From: a virus
Direction: 5' to 3' (one strand)
Length of the DNA stretch: 52,559 nt
IMG/VR virus record: IMGVR_UViG_3300032516_000038
Span: 1-52,559 of that record
Under the pieces are notes generated by a model, which worked only from the letters and a program-made list of their open reading frames with translations, was not told the origin of the DNA and ran no database searches. A program made the translations under genes and the position numbers. Positions 23,791-32,067 of this stretch are shown one piece after another. Within the stretch, counting starts at the first letter, position 1, and every line of letters begins with the position of its first letter.

Positions 23791-26700
23791 ATGCCTAATA
23801 CTACTAACCCATATCTGCCTGGGTATCAACCACCAAAGAAAAAGACTACAGCCCAGACTGATTACCAGAGAGTACTTCAGGAGATAGCTAATGCTCAGGG
23901 GAGACTGGGTCAAGCTGGCCAAGCCCAAGCAGGCGAGCCTGCTCGGTCTCCTGGTTTCCTGGGTACTCTTTTTGATTTACTAAGTCGACCCATCCATGGG
24001 ATCAACACTATGCTCCAGGAGTTTGCAGACCCTAATGTTGGTTTTACTCCTGGAGTAAAAGACCCACTCAAAGCTTTTTGGAGAGGACTCTCGGGACAAG
24101 AGAAGACTTGGGGTAGAGATCTTGCTCGTAGTATGGGTATCAGTGATGAAGAAAGACTCTTCAAGCTAGGTCCCTGGGAACCCACTAAAGCCTCCCTCGC
24201 CGGTACCCTCATGGATGTTTTCAACCCACTAGATCCCCTTAACTGGATACTCCCGGGCGTGAGCAAAGCTCCTATAAAAGGAGCCGAGACAGCAGTGGAA
24301 GCCTTGACAAGAATACTCGGTGAGAAGGTAACTTCTAAGTTCTTCAAGGGCATGGCTCCAGATACTCTAGCTAAGCTTGCCAAACCTGCTTCTATAGGTG
24401 AGCTCCTACAGAAGTTCACAGCTTTTGCCTATGAACATAAACTTACAGATGATCCACAGAAAGTAGTAAAAGCTCTGACTGCGCTTGCCAGGAAACGTGG
24501 TTTTAATATCACAGATAAACTTTCACCTAGTGAGTTTAAGAGGCTTAGTCTAGGAATTCAAGTCCCTGGATTTAATAAGAAGATAGGAACTATCCCTCTT
24601 CTAGGTACTGAACACCTCGTGAAAGGTGTAGAGTGGGCTGGTGATAAGCTCACAGACATTCCTCTCATAGACCAGCTCCTCACCAAGTTCAGCACCAAGT
24701 ATGTTTCCAAGACTGTTCCCTCTAGCGTAGCCATGCGAGGGTTGGCTGGAGCCCCTATTATTAGTAGGCCTGGGGCTGATGTTATGCATGAGGTTGTAGA
24801 GGGACTTCAGGCTGCTGCCCGCACAGCTCGCATAAGGGCTACTACTGAAAGTGAACAGGCTCTTAGAGAGATATTCGAGGGTATGAGTTTACAAGAACGA
24901 AAGGATGTTAAACATGCAGTGGCCCTTGGGAAAGAAGCATCTTTCACATCAGAGCGCCTCCGCGATGCAGCTAAGGCTCTCAAGAAGTATTACGCCAGTA
25001 CCCTTAACTGGATGCGTGGTTTTGGTCTATCAATCAAGGAGATGGATCCGTATGTTCCTCTTGTAGTTACCGGGGGTAGGTTGAGAAAAGGTGAAGCTGC
25101 TGTTGTCAGGGCAGCCTTTGGGGGAGGACCTTTACCGAAGATTGATGATCTTGAACTTCATCGGACTGAAGAGTTCTTCGGTAAATTTGATCCACACCTA
25201 AAGAGAAGAACTACTCTGGCCAGAGCTGTGAGTCCCAGACAGGTAAATGAACTTCTTGGCCGAGAGTGGCTTGCTGAGGATCCCTTAGTCTCTGGTGTGA
25301 TCCGTGCCCGTCATGCTTCTATGGCCGAAGAGGTATCCAAGTTTATCTCTGTGGCGGTCGAGCAGTATGGCTTAGACTACAAAGCCATGATGAAGTGGTT
25401 CGGTAGTGAGGGCATGCCTCCCGGATATGTGGCGGTGCATATCAGACCTGGAGACTATAGACCTGAACTCAAGATCGTGGATGAACTTACACAAGGTCTC
25501 CTAGATAGTCCCGAACATACAATCAGGTTTATGCCTGAGGCTCTGGTGAATGCTTATAATGAATATGCTAAACTCTTCTTCAATGAGTTTCAACGTTCAA
25601 GCTTTGAGAAGCTTTTTAATGACGTGACTTCTTGGTTCCGGACCGTTGCTTACCTGTGGAACTGGGGCCATTACCCTAGAGACTTCTCGGGAAACGTAGA
25701 AATGGGTTGGCTAGGCGGTCTTAGGAACTTTACCAGATATCCTGAGGCCGGAACAAGACTCTGGAGAGGTATAAACTCTTGGGGTAGGTATGAAGATATT
25801 CATGCTTATGCAGAAATGATGATAGAGAAGATACCTGCAGGCTTGGGAGAACCAAGTTATCATACCCTCTATAGAGTGCCTTCTACTACTGAAGAGTTCA
25901 AACAAATGACCAGACCACCACGAAAGATGGGGAAGGGAGCTGCTCCAGTAATAGCGGAGACTACTGGAGATGCGTCTCGTCCTATAGGACTCTATACTAC
26001 TACAGGATATCCTCAAGGTGTAGATCCTAGAACACTTATGGAGACTCACGTAAAAGGTAATTTCCGTAAGTGGGCAAGTGATGTTGAAAAGGACGCAGAC
26101 ATAGAAGCAGCTTTTTCTGGTAGGTTCTCATCAGAGTTGAATGAACTAGGTTTTCGCAGCTGGAAGGATTTTGAGACGAACTACAAACTTCGGGCTACTG
26201 AGATTACAGAGTGGGACCAGGTAGTAAGACCTCTCCATGAACAAGGCTTAACTTCTATAGACTTGCCAGCCAAAGGAGAGACTGTTGGCGGTATTGCTCC
26301 AATGGGAGAATACCTCAAGACAGAGATAAAAGACACAAGAGCTGGCGTGGTTCAGATAGTTAAGATGGACAGAGAAGCTGGAGGACAGATACTTCTTATA
26401 GCCCCAGATATGATTACGCCTAGACAACTAGATAGCATAGTTAGGGCTCAAGCAGCCACTCGTGCTGGAGAAGTTCGTATCATATTGGCCAATAATAGAA
26501 AACTTGCTTTTCTACAAGGTGATCTTAAGGGTATCGTTGATCTTCCTGAGTGGGAACTCTTCCCTCTAGATACTCTTGAACAAATGCTCAAGAGACAAGT
26601 AGAGCCAATAGAAGCAGGTCTACACTTGAAACGAAAAGGTGGTGCAAGAGTTCTAGGGGCTAAGGCCACAGATGAGGCCATGAGCCTGGAACGTTCTGAT

Positions 26701-28050
26701 GGGACTAGGGCTCTCCTGGAGGCCAGAACTACTCAAGGTTCCCAGGTGGTATCTGAGCATCTACGGTCAGAGAAGTATGATGGTATCATCTTTGGGTCTT
26801 CCGCTGATAAGAGTCAAGATGTTTGTGTTTTTGAGCCGGGCTCAGTCAAGACTATTTCGAGAGCCATGAATGACCCGCAGTTTGGTAAGGGTGGTCAATG
26901 GAATAACCACATTCCAGTAAAAGGAGAAGATGGAGCTTATTCTCTTCTCGACAATATAACACTAGTCCATTATGCCCAGACTCATGGTATCACAGGCGTT
27001 GGTGCTGGAGCGGCAGAGTTTGTCCAAAGGACAACAGAAAAGGGCAATCGTCTTTCTAGGGCGTTAAATCGGTACACAGAAATCTCTGCAAAAGCTACAG
27101 TTACTGTGGATGATACGACTAGGTTCGCCGTCTTCATAGACAGGCTTTACAAGGGAGACACTCTTGCCCAAGCTGCTGCTCACACTAAATTGTTCCTCTT
27201 TGACTACTGGGATCTAACTCCTTTCGAGCGATATAGAATGAGACAGTTCATCCCATTCTATACCTGGCTTCGCAAGAACATACCACTCCAACTAACGCAG
27301 ATGGTCAAGCAACCTGGCAAGTTCGCTACCTTTGCCAAGATCCATGGTAACATTACCGAGCCCTATGATACAGAAGATGTGCCTAACTACCTAGAAGAGG
27401 CTGAAGCTATACTCCTCCGTGGTAGTGGTCCTGGTAAGGGTAAGTTTATGATACCATATCTCCCCTACCAAGACCTATCCAAGATACCCTCAAGCGTGAG
27501 CCAGGTCAGAGAACTTCTGGGTGCAGTAAACCCTCTTATCCGCTTCCTTCCTGAAACTCTACTAAACACTCAGTTCTTTAGTGGTAGACCACTTGAAAAC
27601 TACCCAGGTGAGACTACACCAATACCCTTCCTGGGACAGTTAGAAAAGCTCGGGATCAAGATGCCGGAGATGAATAAGAGATTCTTAGGTTACACCTGGG
27701 AGCAAATGCCATTCTTCAGAAACCTCGGTATAATGTCAGACCCAGAGAATCCCCGCTGGGCGACTAGGACGGGTAGCTTCTTTGGGCTTCCTCCTACCTA
27801 TGGAGAAGAACGAACAAACGTAACTGCAGCTTACGAGGAGAGAGATAGACTACGGGCTGTCATAAGGAAACTCCAAGACCTAGGGGTAGCTATAGAAGAC
27901 ACGGATGCAGTCAAGAAAGAAGCCTTTCTTAAACAGCTATCCGAGATGGGTATTAACCTTAGCCCTGACGCTGATCTCCAAGACCAGCCCACGGCTATCA
28001 GAAGGATAATCACCCTACTAAGAGAACGCAATAGAGGAGGAGGAGGGTAA
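23791..28050 (+). CDS. Very large internal virion protein, possibly polyvalent
   Basis: 1419 residues, the largest gene. Its position after the other internal protein suggests it is ejected with DNA. About residues 570-680 contain VTSWFRTVAYLWNWGHYPRD, a hydrophobic pattern like the membrane-associated part of large polyvalent phage proteins. A later segment (about 994-1022) has YDGIIFGSSADK followed by VCVFEPGSVKTI, like the C-terminal end of ADP-ribosyltransferase-type domains in such proteins. The C-terminal third includes RQFIPFYTWLRKNIPLQLTQ. AGGAGGTAGCCTAG precedes the ATG. No catalytic claim is certain. Confidence 0.7.
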   Translation: MPNTTNPYLPGYQPPKKKTTAQTDYQRVLQEIANAQGRLGQAGQAQAGEPARSPGFLGTLFDLLSRPIHGINTMLQEFADPNVGFTPGVKDPLKAFWRGLSGQEKTWGRDLARSMGISDEERLFKLGPWEPTKASLAGTLMDVFNPLDPLNWILPGVSKAPIKGAETAVEALTRILGEKVTSKFFKGMAPDTLAKLAKPASIGELLQKFTAFAYEHKLTDDPQKVVKALTALARKRGFNITDKLSPSEFKRLSLGIQVPGFNKKIGTIPLLGTEHLVKGVEWAGDKLTDIPLIDQLLTKFSTKYVSKTVPSSVAMRGLAGAPIISRPGADVMHEVVEGLQAAARTARIRATTESEQALREIFEGMSLQERKDVKHAVALGKEASFTSERLRDAAKALKKYYASTLNWMRGFGLSIKEMDPYVPLVVTGGRLRKGEAAVVRAAFGGGPLPKIDDLELHRTEEFFGKFDPHLKRRTTLARAVSPRQVNELLGREWLAEDPLVSGVIRARHASMAEEVSKFISVAVEQYGLDYKAMMKWFGSEGMPPGYVAVHIRPGDYRPELKIVDELTQGLLDSPEHTIRFMPEALVNAYNEYAKLFFNEFQRSSFEKLFNDVTSWFRTVAYLWNWGHYPRDFSGNVEMGWLGGLRNFTRYPEAGTRLWRGINSWGRYEDIHAYAEMMIEKIPAGLGEPSYHTLYRVPSTTEEFKQMTRPPRKMGKGAAPVIAETTGDASRPIGLYTTTGYPQGVDPRTLMETHVKGNFRKWASDVEKDADIEAAFSGRFSSELNELGFRSWKDFETNYKLRATEITEWDQVVRPLHEQGLTSIDLPAKGETVGGIAPMGEYLKTEIKDTRAGVVQIVKMDREAGGQILLIAPDMITPRQLDSIVRAQAATRAGEVRIILANNRKLAFLQGDLKGIVDLPEWELFPLDTLEQMLKRQVEPIEAGLHLKRKGGARVLGAKATDEAMSLERSDGTRALLEARTTQGSQVVSEHLRSEKYDGIIFGSSADKSQDVCVFEPGSVKTISRAMNDPQFGKGGQWNNHIPVKGEDGAYSLLDNITLVHYAQTHGITGVGAGAAEFVQRTTEKGNRLSRALNRYTEISAKATVTVDDTTRFAVFIDRLYKGDTLAQAAAHTKLFLFDYWDLTPFERYRMRQFIPFYTWLRKNIPLQLTQMVKQPGKFATFAKIHGNITEPYDTEDVPNYLEEAEAILLRGSGPGKGKFMIPYLPYQDLSKIPSSVSQVRELLGAVNPLIRFLPETLLNTQFFSGRPLENYPGETTPIPFLGQLEKLGIKMPEMNKRFLGYTWEQMPFFRNLGIMSDPENPRWATRTGSFFGLPPTYGEERTNVTAAYEERDRLRAVIRKLQDLGVAIEDTDAVKKEAFLKQLSEMGINLSPDADLQDQPTAIRRIITLLRERNRGGGG

Positions 28051-28265
28051 TGATAGAACAGTTCTGGGCTAACTTCGGTCTAGCTGGGTGTGTGATAGGT
28101 GCTTTGTTTTACATATGGCGTACTGACTTGAAGGCTCTGAGAATAGCCACAGGTCGGCTTGTTAGGCAAATGGACAGGCAGAACTTGATACTGGCAAAGG
28201 CTCTAAAGGTAGATATTCGTGAGATAGATAATGTGTTGACCAATGGAGGAGATCTCTTTGGATAA
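28050..28265 (+). CDS. Small membrane protein, lysis-associated
   Basis: 71 residues; the ATG overlaps the preceding TAA (TAATG) and follows GGAGGAGGAGG. An N-terminal membrane span at about residues 8-24 (FGLAGCVIGALFYIW) is followed by a charged amphipathic helix (RRLVRQMDRQNLILAK-like). It directly precedes the amidase, so a holin or holin-antagonist role is plausible; one span would be unusual for a class I holin. Confidence 0.65.
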   Translation: MIEQFWANFGLAGCVIGALFYIWRTDLKALRIATGRLVRQMDRQNLILAKALKVDIREIDNVLTNGGDLFG

Positions 28266-28959
28266 GGTGAGCAAGATTTTAAGAGACTTGGTCCCTCTGG
28301 TAGAAGCTCTAGAGAATCCCACTCCACCTGTGGACCTAAACCCCAGTCATGTAACCGCTTTCCGACCTCTCTTTGGCTTTAGTATCTGCGTAGACGCGGG
28401 GCATGGAGGGAGAGATCCCGGAGCTGTAGACGGATTCGAGACTTCCCAACAGGATAAGATAGACACCTACGAGAAATACCTTAATTTAGAACTGGCTTTG
28501 ACTGTAGGTCGGATGCTAGAAGTTATAGGAGCCACAGTAGTCTACACCAGGAAGACGGACGTAGACCTCTGTGATGGTAGACCTCGTGTGAGTGCAGAGG
28601 ATCTAGGACGCCGTTGCAAGATCTCTGATAATGCGAAGTGTGACCTTTTCTTGAGTATACACCACAACTCTAGTGGTGATCTTAGTGCTCATGGGACCGA
28701 GACTTTTGTTTACAAGAAGGGGGGTAAGGCCGAGGTCTTTGCTAAGTCTGTCCAGGGGTGTATGGTTAAAGCCACAGGTTTAACAGACCGTGGAGTTAAA
28801 GAGGGTAACTTCATGGTTCTTCGAGAGACCATCGCACCTGCCATCTTAGTAGAGATAGCTTTTATCTCCAACGTCCAGGAGGAGATACTCTCCAATCAAC
28901 CAGACTGGAGGATGAAGGTAGCCCAGGCCATTGTGGATGGAGTCATGAAAGGGAGGTAA
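28243..28959 (+). CDS. Endolysin, N-acetylmuramoyl-L-alanine amidase (Amidase_3)
   Basis: 238 residues. It cuts the amide bond between muramic acid and the stem peptide. The zinc site and catalytic residues are H54 (DAGHGGRDPG), E83 (NLELAL), H140 (SIHHNSSG) and E204 (ILVEIAFISN), all in the family's usual order. An N-terminal leader of about 45 residues lacks a signal peptide. An alternative TTG start at 28258 is well spaced from GGAGGA and fits better, while the ATG at 28243 overlaps the previous gene. It should reach the wall through the neighbouring membrane proteins. Confidence 0.92.
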   Translation: MEEISLDKVSKILRDLVPLVEALENPTPPVDLNPSHVTAFRPLFGFSICVDAGHGGRDPGAVDGFETSQQDKIDTYEKYLNLELALTVGRMLEVIGATVVYTRKTDVDLCDGRPRVSAEDLGRRCKISDNAKCDLFLSIHHNSSGDLSAHGTETFVYKKGGKAEVFAKSVQGCMVKATGLTDRGVKEGNFMVLRETIAPAILVEIAFISNVQEEILSNQPDWRMKVAQAIVDGVMKGR

Positions 28960-28964
28960 GAACT

Positions 28965-29303
28965 GTGGAAGATCTTATCGCTTTAATTGTTCTAGGAGCT
29001 ATAGTAGAGTGGGTGGTGTCTAAGACTCGCAAGTTTGTGGTCCTTCTAGTGACTGATCCCAAGAAGACTGAAATAGTAGTATGCATTCTCTCTATAATGA
29101 CTGGCGTCTACTATTCATTACAAACGGGGAGAAGCATCTTAATGTCAATGGGACTGTCAGTAAAATGGCCAGTAGCCGATATTCTAGTCACAGGTCTACT
29201 TGTGGGAGCTGCAGGCGGGGCCTGGCATGAATTGATCGCTATCTTGAAGGCTTACAAATTGGGACAGCAGATTAAGAATGATGGAGCATCTCCACCCCAG
29301 TAG
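28965..29303 (+). CDS. Putative holin
   Basis: 112 residues with a GTG start behind GGGAGGTAAGAACT. Two or three membrane spans are visible: residues 3-19 (LIALIVLGAIVEWVVS), about 37-56 (EIVVCILSIMTGVYYSL) and about 70-88 (ADILVTGLLVGAAGGAW). The C-terminus is charged. Size, topology and position after the amidase support a holin. It is the last gene of the rightward late operon. Confidence 0.7.
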   Translation: MEDLIALIVLGAIVEWVVSKTRKFVVLLVTDPKKTEIVVCILSIMTGVYYSLQTGRSILMSMGLSVKWPVADILVTGLLVGAAGGAWHELIAILKAYKLGQQIKNDGASPPQ

Positions 29304-29305
29304 AG

Positions 29306-29345
29306 AAAAAAAGAGGGCCCAACCTCGACCCAGGCTGGGCCCTCT
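29306..29345 (-). terminator. Terminator between convergent late and leftward operons
   Basis: 10-bp stem AGAGGGCCCA / TGGGCCCTCT (29312-29321 with 29336-29345). On the minus strand it is followed by seven T residues (29306-29312), so it ends the leftward replication operon; the hairpin may also slow rightward transcription. Confidence 0.9.
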
Positions 29346-29359
29346 GTCCTACCGTGTCT

Positions 29360-29962
29360 TTACTTCTTGCCCTTCTTGTGCTTCTTCTTGCCCTTCTTCT
29401 GTTCCTTCGGCTGCGCCTTCGGGACCACGTCTACAACCTTGGTCTTAGCTGCTACCTCTTTCTTGGCTTTCTTGGGTGAGTCCGCGACAGCCCGGCCAGA
29501 CCGGATGTAGTCACGGATCTTGTTGAGGATGGGCTCTCCTTCCATCCAGTAATACCGAGTGAAGGCGTTATCCGGATAGAACTTCGCCCTCAGGATTACC
29601 CTTAGGCTGCGAGGAGAGATACCCAGTTCAGTCCCGAGCTCCTTGGTCGTAATAGCTCCATCCGGGACGTCGAACTTCCGCTCCTTAGCAGCTTTCTTTT
29701 CTTTCTTTTCCTTCTTAGCCTTCTTCGGCTTCGGCTCTTCCTCTTCCTCTTCCTCTACGTCCTCATCCTCTTCGTCTTCAGTCTCCTCTTCCTCTTCTTC
29801 CTCCTCCTCTTCCTCTTCGTCTTCAGTCTCTTCGTCTTCCTCTTCGTCGTCCTCTTCCTCCTCGGGCTCCTCGTCGTCAGCTAGTTCGTCGAGGTTGTCG
29901 AGGTCATCCAGATCGACGTCGTCCTTCTCTTCGACTACGGGCGCTGCCTTCTTCTTAGCCAT
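29360..29962 (-). CDS. Acidic-tract DNA-binding-like protein
   Basis: 200 residues in four parts: residues 1-13 basic; residues 14-76 almost pure Asp/Glu; residues 77-97 Lys-rich; residues 98-162 a globular unit (ITTKELGTELGISPRSLRVI ... FTRYYWMEGEP ... SGRAVADS) with a helix-turn-helix-like pattern; then a Lys-rich tail. The globular unit matches the 8203-8547 product. The alternating acidic and basic blocks resemble histone-like or chaperone proteins. ACTAGGAGGTAAGATCAC precedes the ATG. Confidence 0.75.
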   Translation of the reverse strand: MAKKKAAPVVEEKDDVDLDDLDNLDELADDEEPEEEEDDEEEDEETEDEEEEEEEEEEEETEDEEDEDVEEEEEEEPKPKKAKKEKKEKKAAKERKFDVPDGAITTKELGTELGISPRSLRVILRAKFYPDNAFTRYYWMEGEPILNKIRDYIRSGRAVADSPKKAKKEVAAKTKVVDVVPKAQPKEQKKGKKKHKKGKK

Positions 29963-29975
29963 GTGATCTTACCTC

Positions 29976-30335
29976 CTAGTGTTTCTCGTCCTCATATTCA
30001 AGGACCACTTGCCCTGCTATCAAGCGGTCGACACTTTCTAGTATCACCTGGTCTCCCGCTTTCATTACCTCTCCGTAGGAAACCTCGTCTCCTAAGTCTG
30101 CAACACCAGCTCTAAGTAAGAGCCTTAAGACTAAGAGACTGGCCACTACGTGTTCATACACCAGGGCTGGGCCCTTGGTGTGGACTTCAATGAGCTTACT
30201 CGCCAGTTTCTTAACTCTCTCTCCCTCTCCTGCCCTGTGGACTTCTCCCATAGAGATTACCAAGAGAGCTTTTTCTCGCATGGAAAGAAGGTCGGAGTCT
30301 GGTATGTTGCTTAGGTCTCCAGCTTCTGCTACGAT
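29976..30335 (-). CDS. Hypothetical protein with a probable ATC start
   Basis: The frame contains ATG at 30281 (101 residues), but nothing resembling a ribosome binding site precedes it. The frame stays open upstream and the only good site, GGAGGTG, overlaps the previous stop and lies nine bases before an ATC at 30335, giving 119 residues (IVAEAGDLSNIPDSDLLSMR at the start). The protein is helical with a hydrophobic stretch (VYEHVVASLLVLRLLLRAGV). Translation from ATC is an inference. Confidence 0.6.
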   Translation of the reverse strand: MVAEAGDLSNIPDSDLLSMREKALLVISMGEVHRAGEGERVKKLASKLIEVHTKGPALVYEHVVASLLVLRLLLRAGVADLGDEVSYGEVMKAGDQVILESVDRLIAGQVVLEYEDEKH

Positions 30336-30339
30336 GGTC

Positions 30340-30633
30340 TTACACCTCCAATAACCGTGAAGCTGCTTTCAGGGCCTCTCTCACGGACTCTACCTTACAG
30401 GCCACCCCTCCATTCTCCTTTATCTGTGAAATCACCTCTGCTTGAAGTGGGGTCAAGCCACGACGATTACCAGGTCTCTTCACTTCAAGGGCGATGAACT
30501 TACCGTTGACGCACCCGAGAAGGTCAGGAACACCTGCAGCCTGGTAGGGACCGCCATGCACTTTCATCCACCAACCTCCGACTTCACTTTCGAGAGCCTT
30601 GAGTATTTTCTTCGTGAGGACTGACTCTAGCAC
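30340..30633 (-). CDS. VRR-NUC domain nuclease
   Basis: 97 residues, about the size of stand-alone VRR-NUC proteins. The motifs G-PYQAAGVPDLLG (D37), ALEVKR (E50, K52) and LTPLQAEVISQIK (Q64) are characteristic of this PD-(D/E)XK-type structure-specific nuclease, which can process Holliday junctions or flaps. The GTG start overlaps the upstream TAG (TAGTG) with GAGG inside the acidic repeat. It lies in the recombination cluster next to the SSB-like and Sak4-like genes. Confidence 0.85.
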   Translation of the reverse strand: MLESVLTKKILKALESEVGGWWMKVHGGPYQAAGVPDLLGCVNGKFIALEVKRPGNRRGLTPLQAEVISQIKENGGVACKVESVREALKAASRLLEV

Positions 30634-31190
30634 TAAAAGTCATCCTCGTCTTCATCTTCATCCTCGTCTTCATCCTCATCCTCTTCATCCTCATCCTCTT
30701 CATCCTCATCTTCGTTGTCGTCAGGAGGAGGGACTCCCTTAGATTTCTTCTTACTTTTCGGCTGAGGAGTATCCTCTTCAACTTCAGGCTCACTATCAAC
30801 TTCTCCCTTAGTCTTGAAGAGGCGGAACTTGCGGATGTTGGCGAATGTCCTAGACCCATCTTTCGATGGAGTATGAACGATATCCGCCATGAATACACGA
30901 CCCACAAGTTTCTTAGGGTCTATTACCAAGTCCTGTGCAGCCGAGTCAGACACCTTAATTCCGAGACCCCTCAGGAAGCCCTTGATAATGAAGAAGTTCT
31001 GTGTCAAGGGTAACCTGATATAGTGAACGCCCTTGGAACCTCTAACGGCCTTCACCTTTACCTCGAACCTGTAGTCCTTTGATTTCCTGTCCTTTTCCAC
31101 CATGGAGAGGACCTTGAAGACGACATTACTAGCCTCATCAGCTAGATCTGCGTCTTTTGGGATGTGGATCTTTACTGCCTTCTCGCCCAT
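30633..31190 (-). CDS. SSB-like protein with an extreme acidic tail (DUF669-type)
   Basis: 185 residues from ATG at 31190, chosen because AGGAGGATAATCCAG lies upstream; a longer frame starting at 31211 overlaps the ribosome binding site. Residues about 1-130 are beta-rich (VVFKVLSMVEKDRKSKDYRF, GVHYIRLPLTQNFFIIKGFL) like phage single-strand-binding proteins that accompany Sak4-type ATPases. A Lys-rich linker is followed by an Asp/Glu tail (about 153-184) encoded by a simple repeat, the usual protein-interaction tail of SSBs. Confidence 0.7.
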   Translation of the reverse strand: MGEKAVKIHIPKDADLADEASNVVFKVLSMVEKDRKSKDYRFEVKVKAVRGSKGVHYIRLPLTQNFFIIKGFLRGLGIKVSDSAAQDLVIDPKKLVGRVFMADIVHTPSKDGSRTFANIRKFRLFKTKGEVDSEPEVEEDTPQPKSKKKSKGVPPPDDNEDEDEEDEDEEDEDEDEDEDEDEDDF

Positions 31191-32067
31191 CTGGATTATC
31201 CTCCTGTCCATATACAGCGTCCCACACCTTAGGGAATGTCGGCTTCTTCATTGGCATACCCTTAAGGCTGAACAGTCTATCCTTTGTCAGTATGTCCTCA
31301 CTAGGTGCAGCCGTGAGGTATTCCACAGTGATCTTATATTTCTTCCCCTCCTTTGTCCTCTTAGTTTTTGTCTTGAAGTACATTCTCGCTAGTATGTCCA
31401 CGGATCGAGCATACTGGCTTCGGATTACAGGTGGCAGCTCCGGGAAGATGGAGTAACCGGACTCATCATCTTCCTTAAGTTTCTCATGAGCCAACCAGAC
31501 TTGGTTGATAGGAAGTTCTGTCCAGGCGTCTAGCCAATACTTAAAGAGGATGCTTAGGTTATTCCACTTAGAACCCTCGAAACTAACGGTGTCCTTATCC
31601 ACATCTTCCATCCCAGCTAGGTCAAGTAGATACTTCTTCCCTAAGTCCACAAGACCTGTGGCTGTATCTAGGATCACTACTTTGTATGGACATTTTCCTC
31701 TACGTAGTGTCTTGTGGAGATACCAGTAGATGCGCTCCATGTCTCCCCAAGAGCGACATACAAAGACTGTCGCTTCGGTCTTTCTGAGTGTCAGGTGTCC
31801 TTTCTCTCCCATGTCTACTAGTAGAGCACTAGGGGCTGTCCCGGCGAACTTCGTCTTGCCTACCCCAGTTCTACCGAAGATCCCTATCCGAAGATACTTC
31901 GGAAGGTCTTTGACCTTGAAGAGTTCTTTCTCGATATCCTTGATGTTTATGTCAATAGGTCTAGGACCTATGAGATCCTTGATCTCTTCTTCTACTTCAT
32001 CTGTGTAAGTATCTTCAGCTTCCTCTACCAGAGGTAGTCCTTCTTTAGACTTCTTGCGCTTCTTCAT
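31138..32067 (-). CDS. Sak4-like RecA-fold ATPase
   Basis: 309 residues from ATG at 32067 with AGAGGAGACTTTG upstream. Walker A GRTGVGKT at 65-72, Walker B VVILDTAT at 130-137, and the Sak4-typical MGEKGHLTLRK segment after the first strand. Family members load or anneal single strands in phage recombination and pair with DUF669-type SSBs such as the next gene. The C-terminus overlaps that gene by 53 bases. Confidence 0.8.
   Translation of the reverse strand: MKKRKKSKEGLPLVEEAEDTYTDEVEEEIKDLIGPRPIDINIKDIEKELFKVKDLPKYLRIGIFGRTGVGKTKFAGTAPSALLVDMGEKGHLTLRKTEATVFVCRSWGDMERIYWYLHKTLRRGKCPYKVVILDTATGLVDLGKKYLLDLAGMEDVDKDTVSFEGSKWNNLSILFKYWLDAWTELPINQVWLAHEKLKEDDESGYSIFPELPPVIRSQYARSVDILARMYFKTKTKRTKEGKKYKITVEYLTAAPSEDILTKDRLFSLKGMPMKKPTFPKVWDAVYGQEDNPDGREGSKDPHPKRRRSS

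Noticed and set aside
29643-29966. A rightward frame rich in Ser opposite the acidic-tract gene
   Set aside because: It is the antisense of the Asp/Glu repeat; the leftward frame has the start signal and a recognisable domain.
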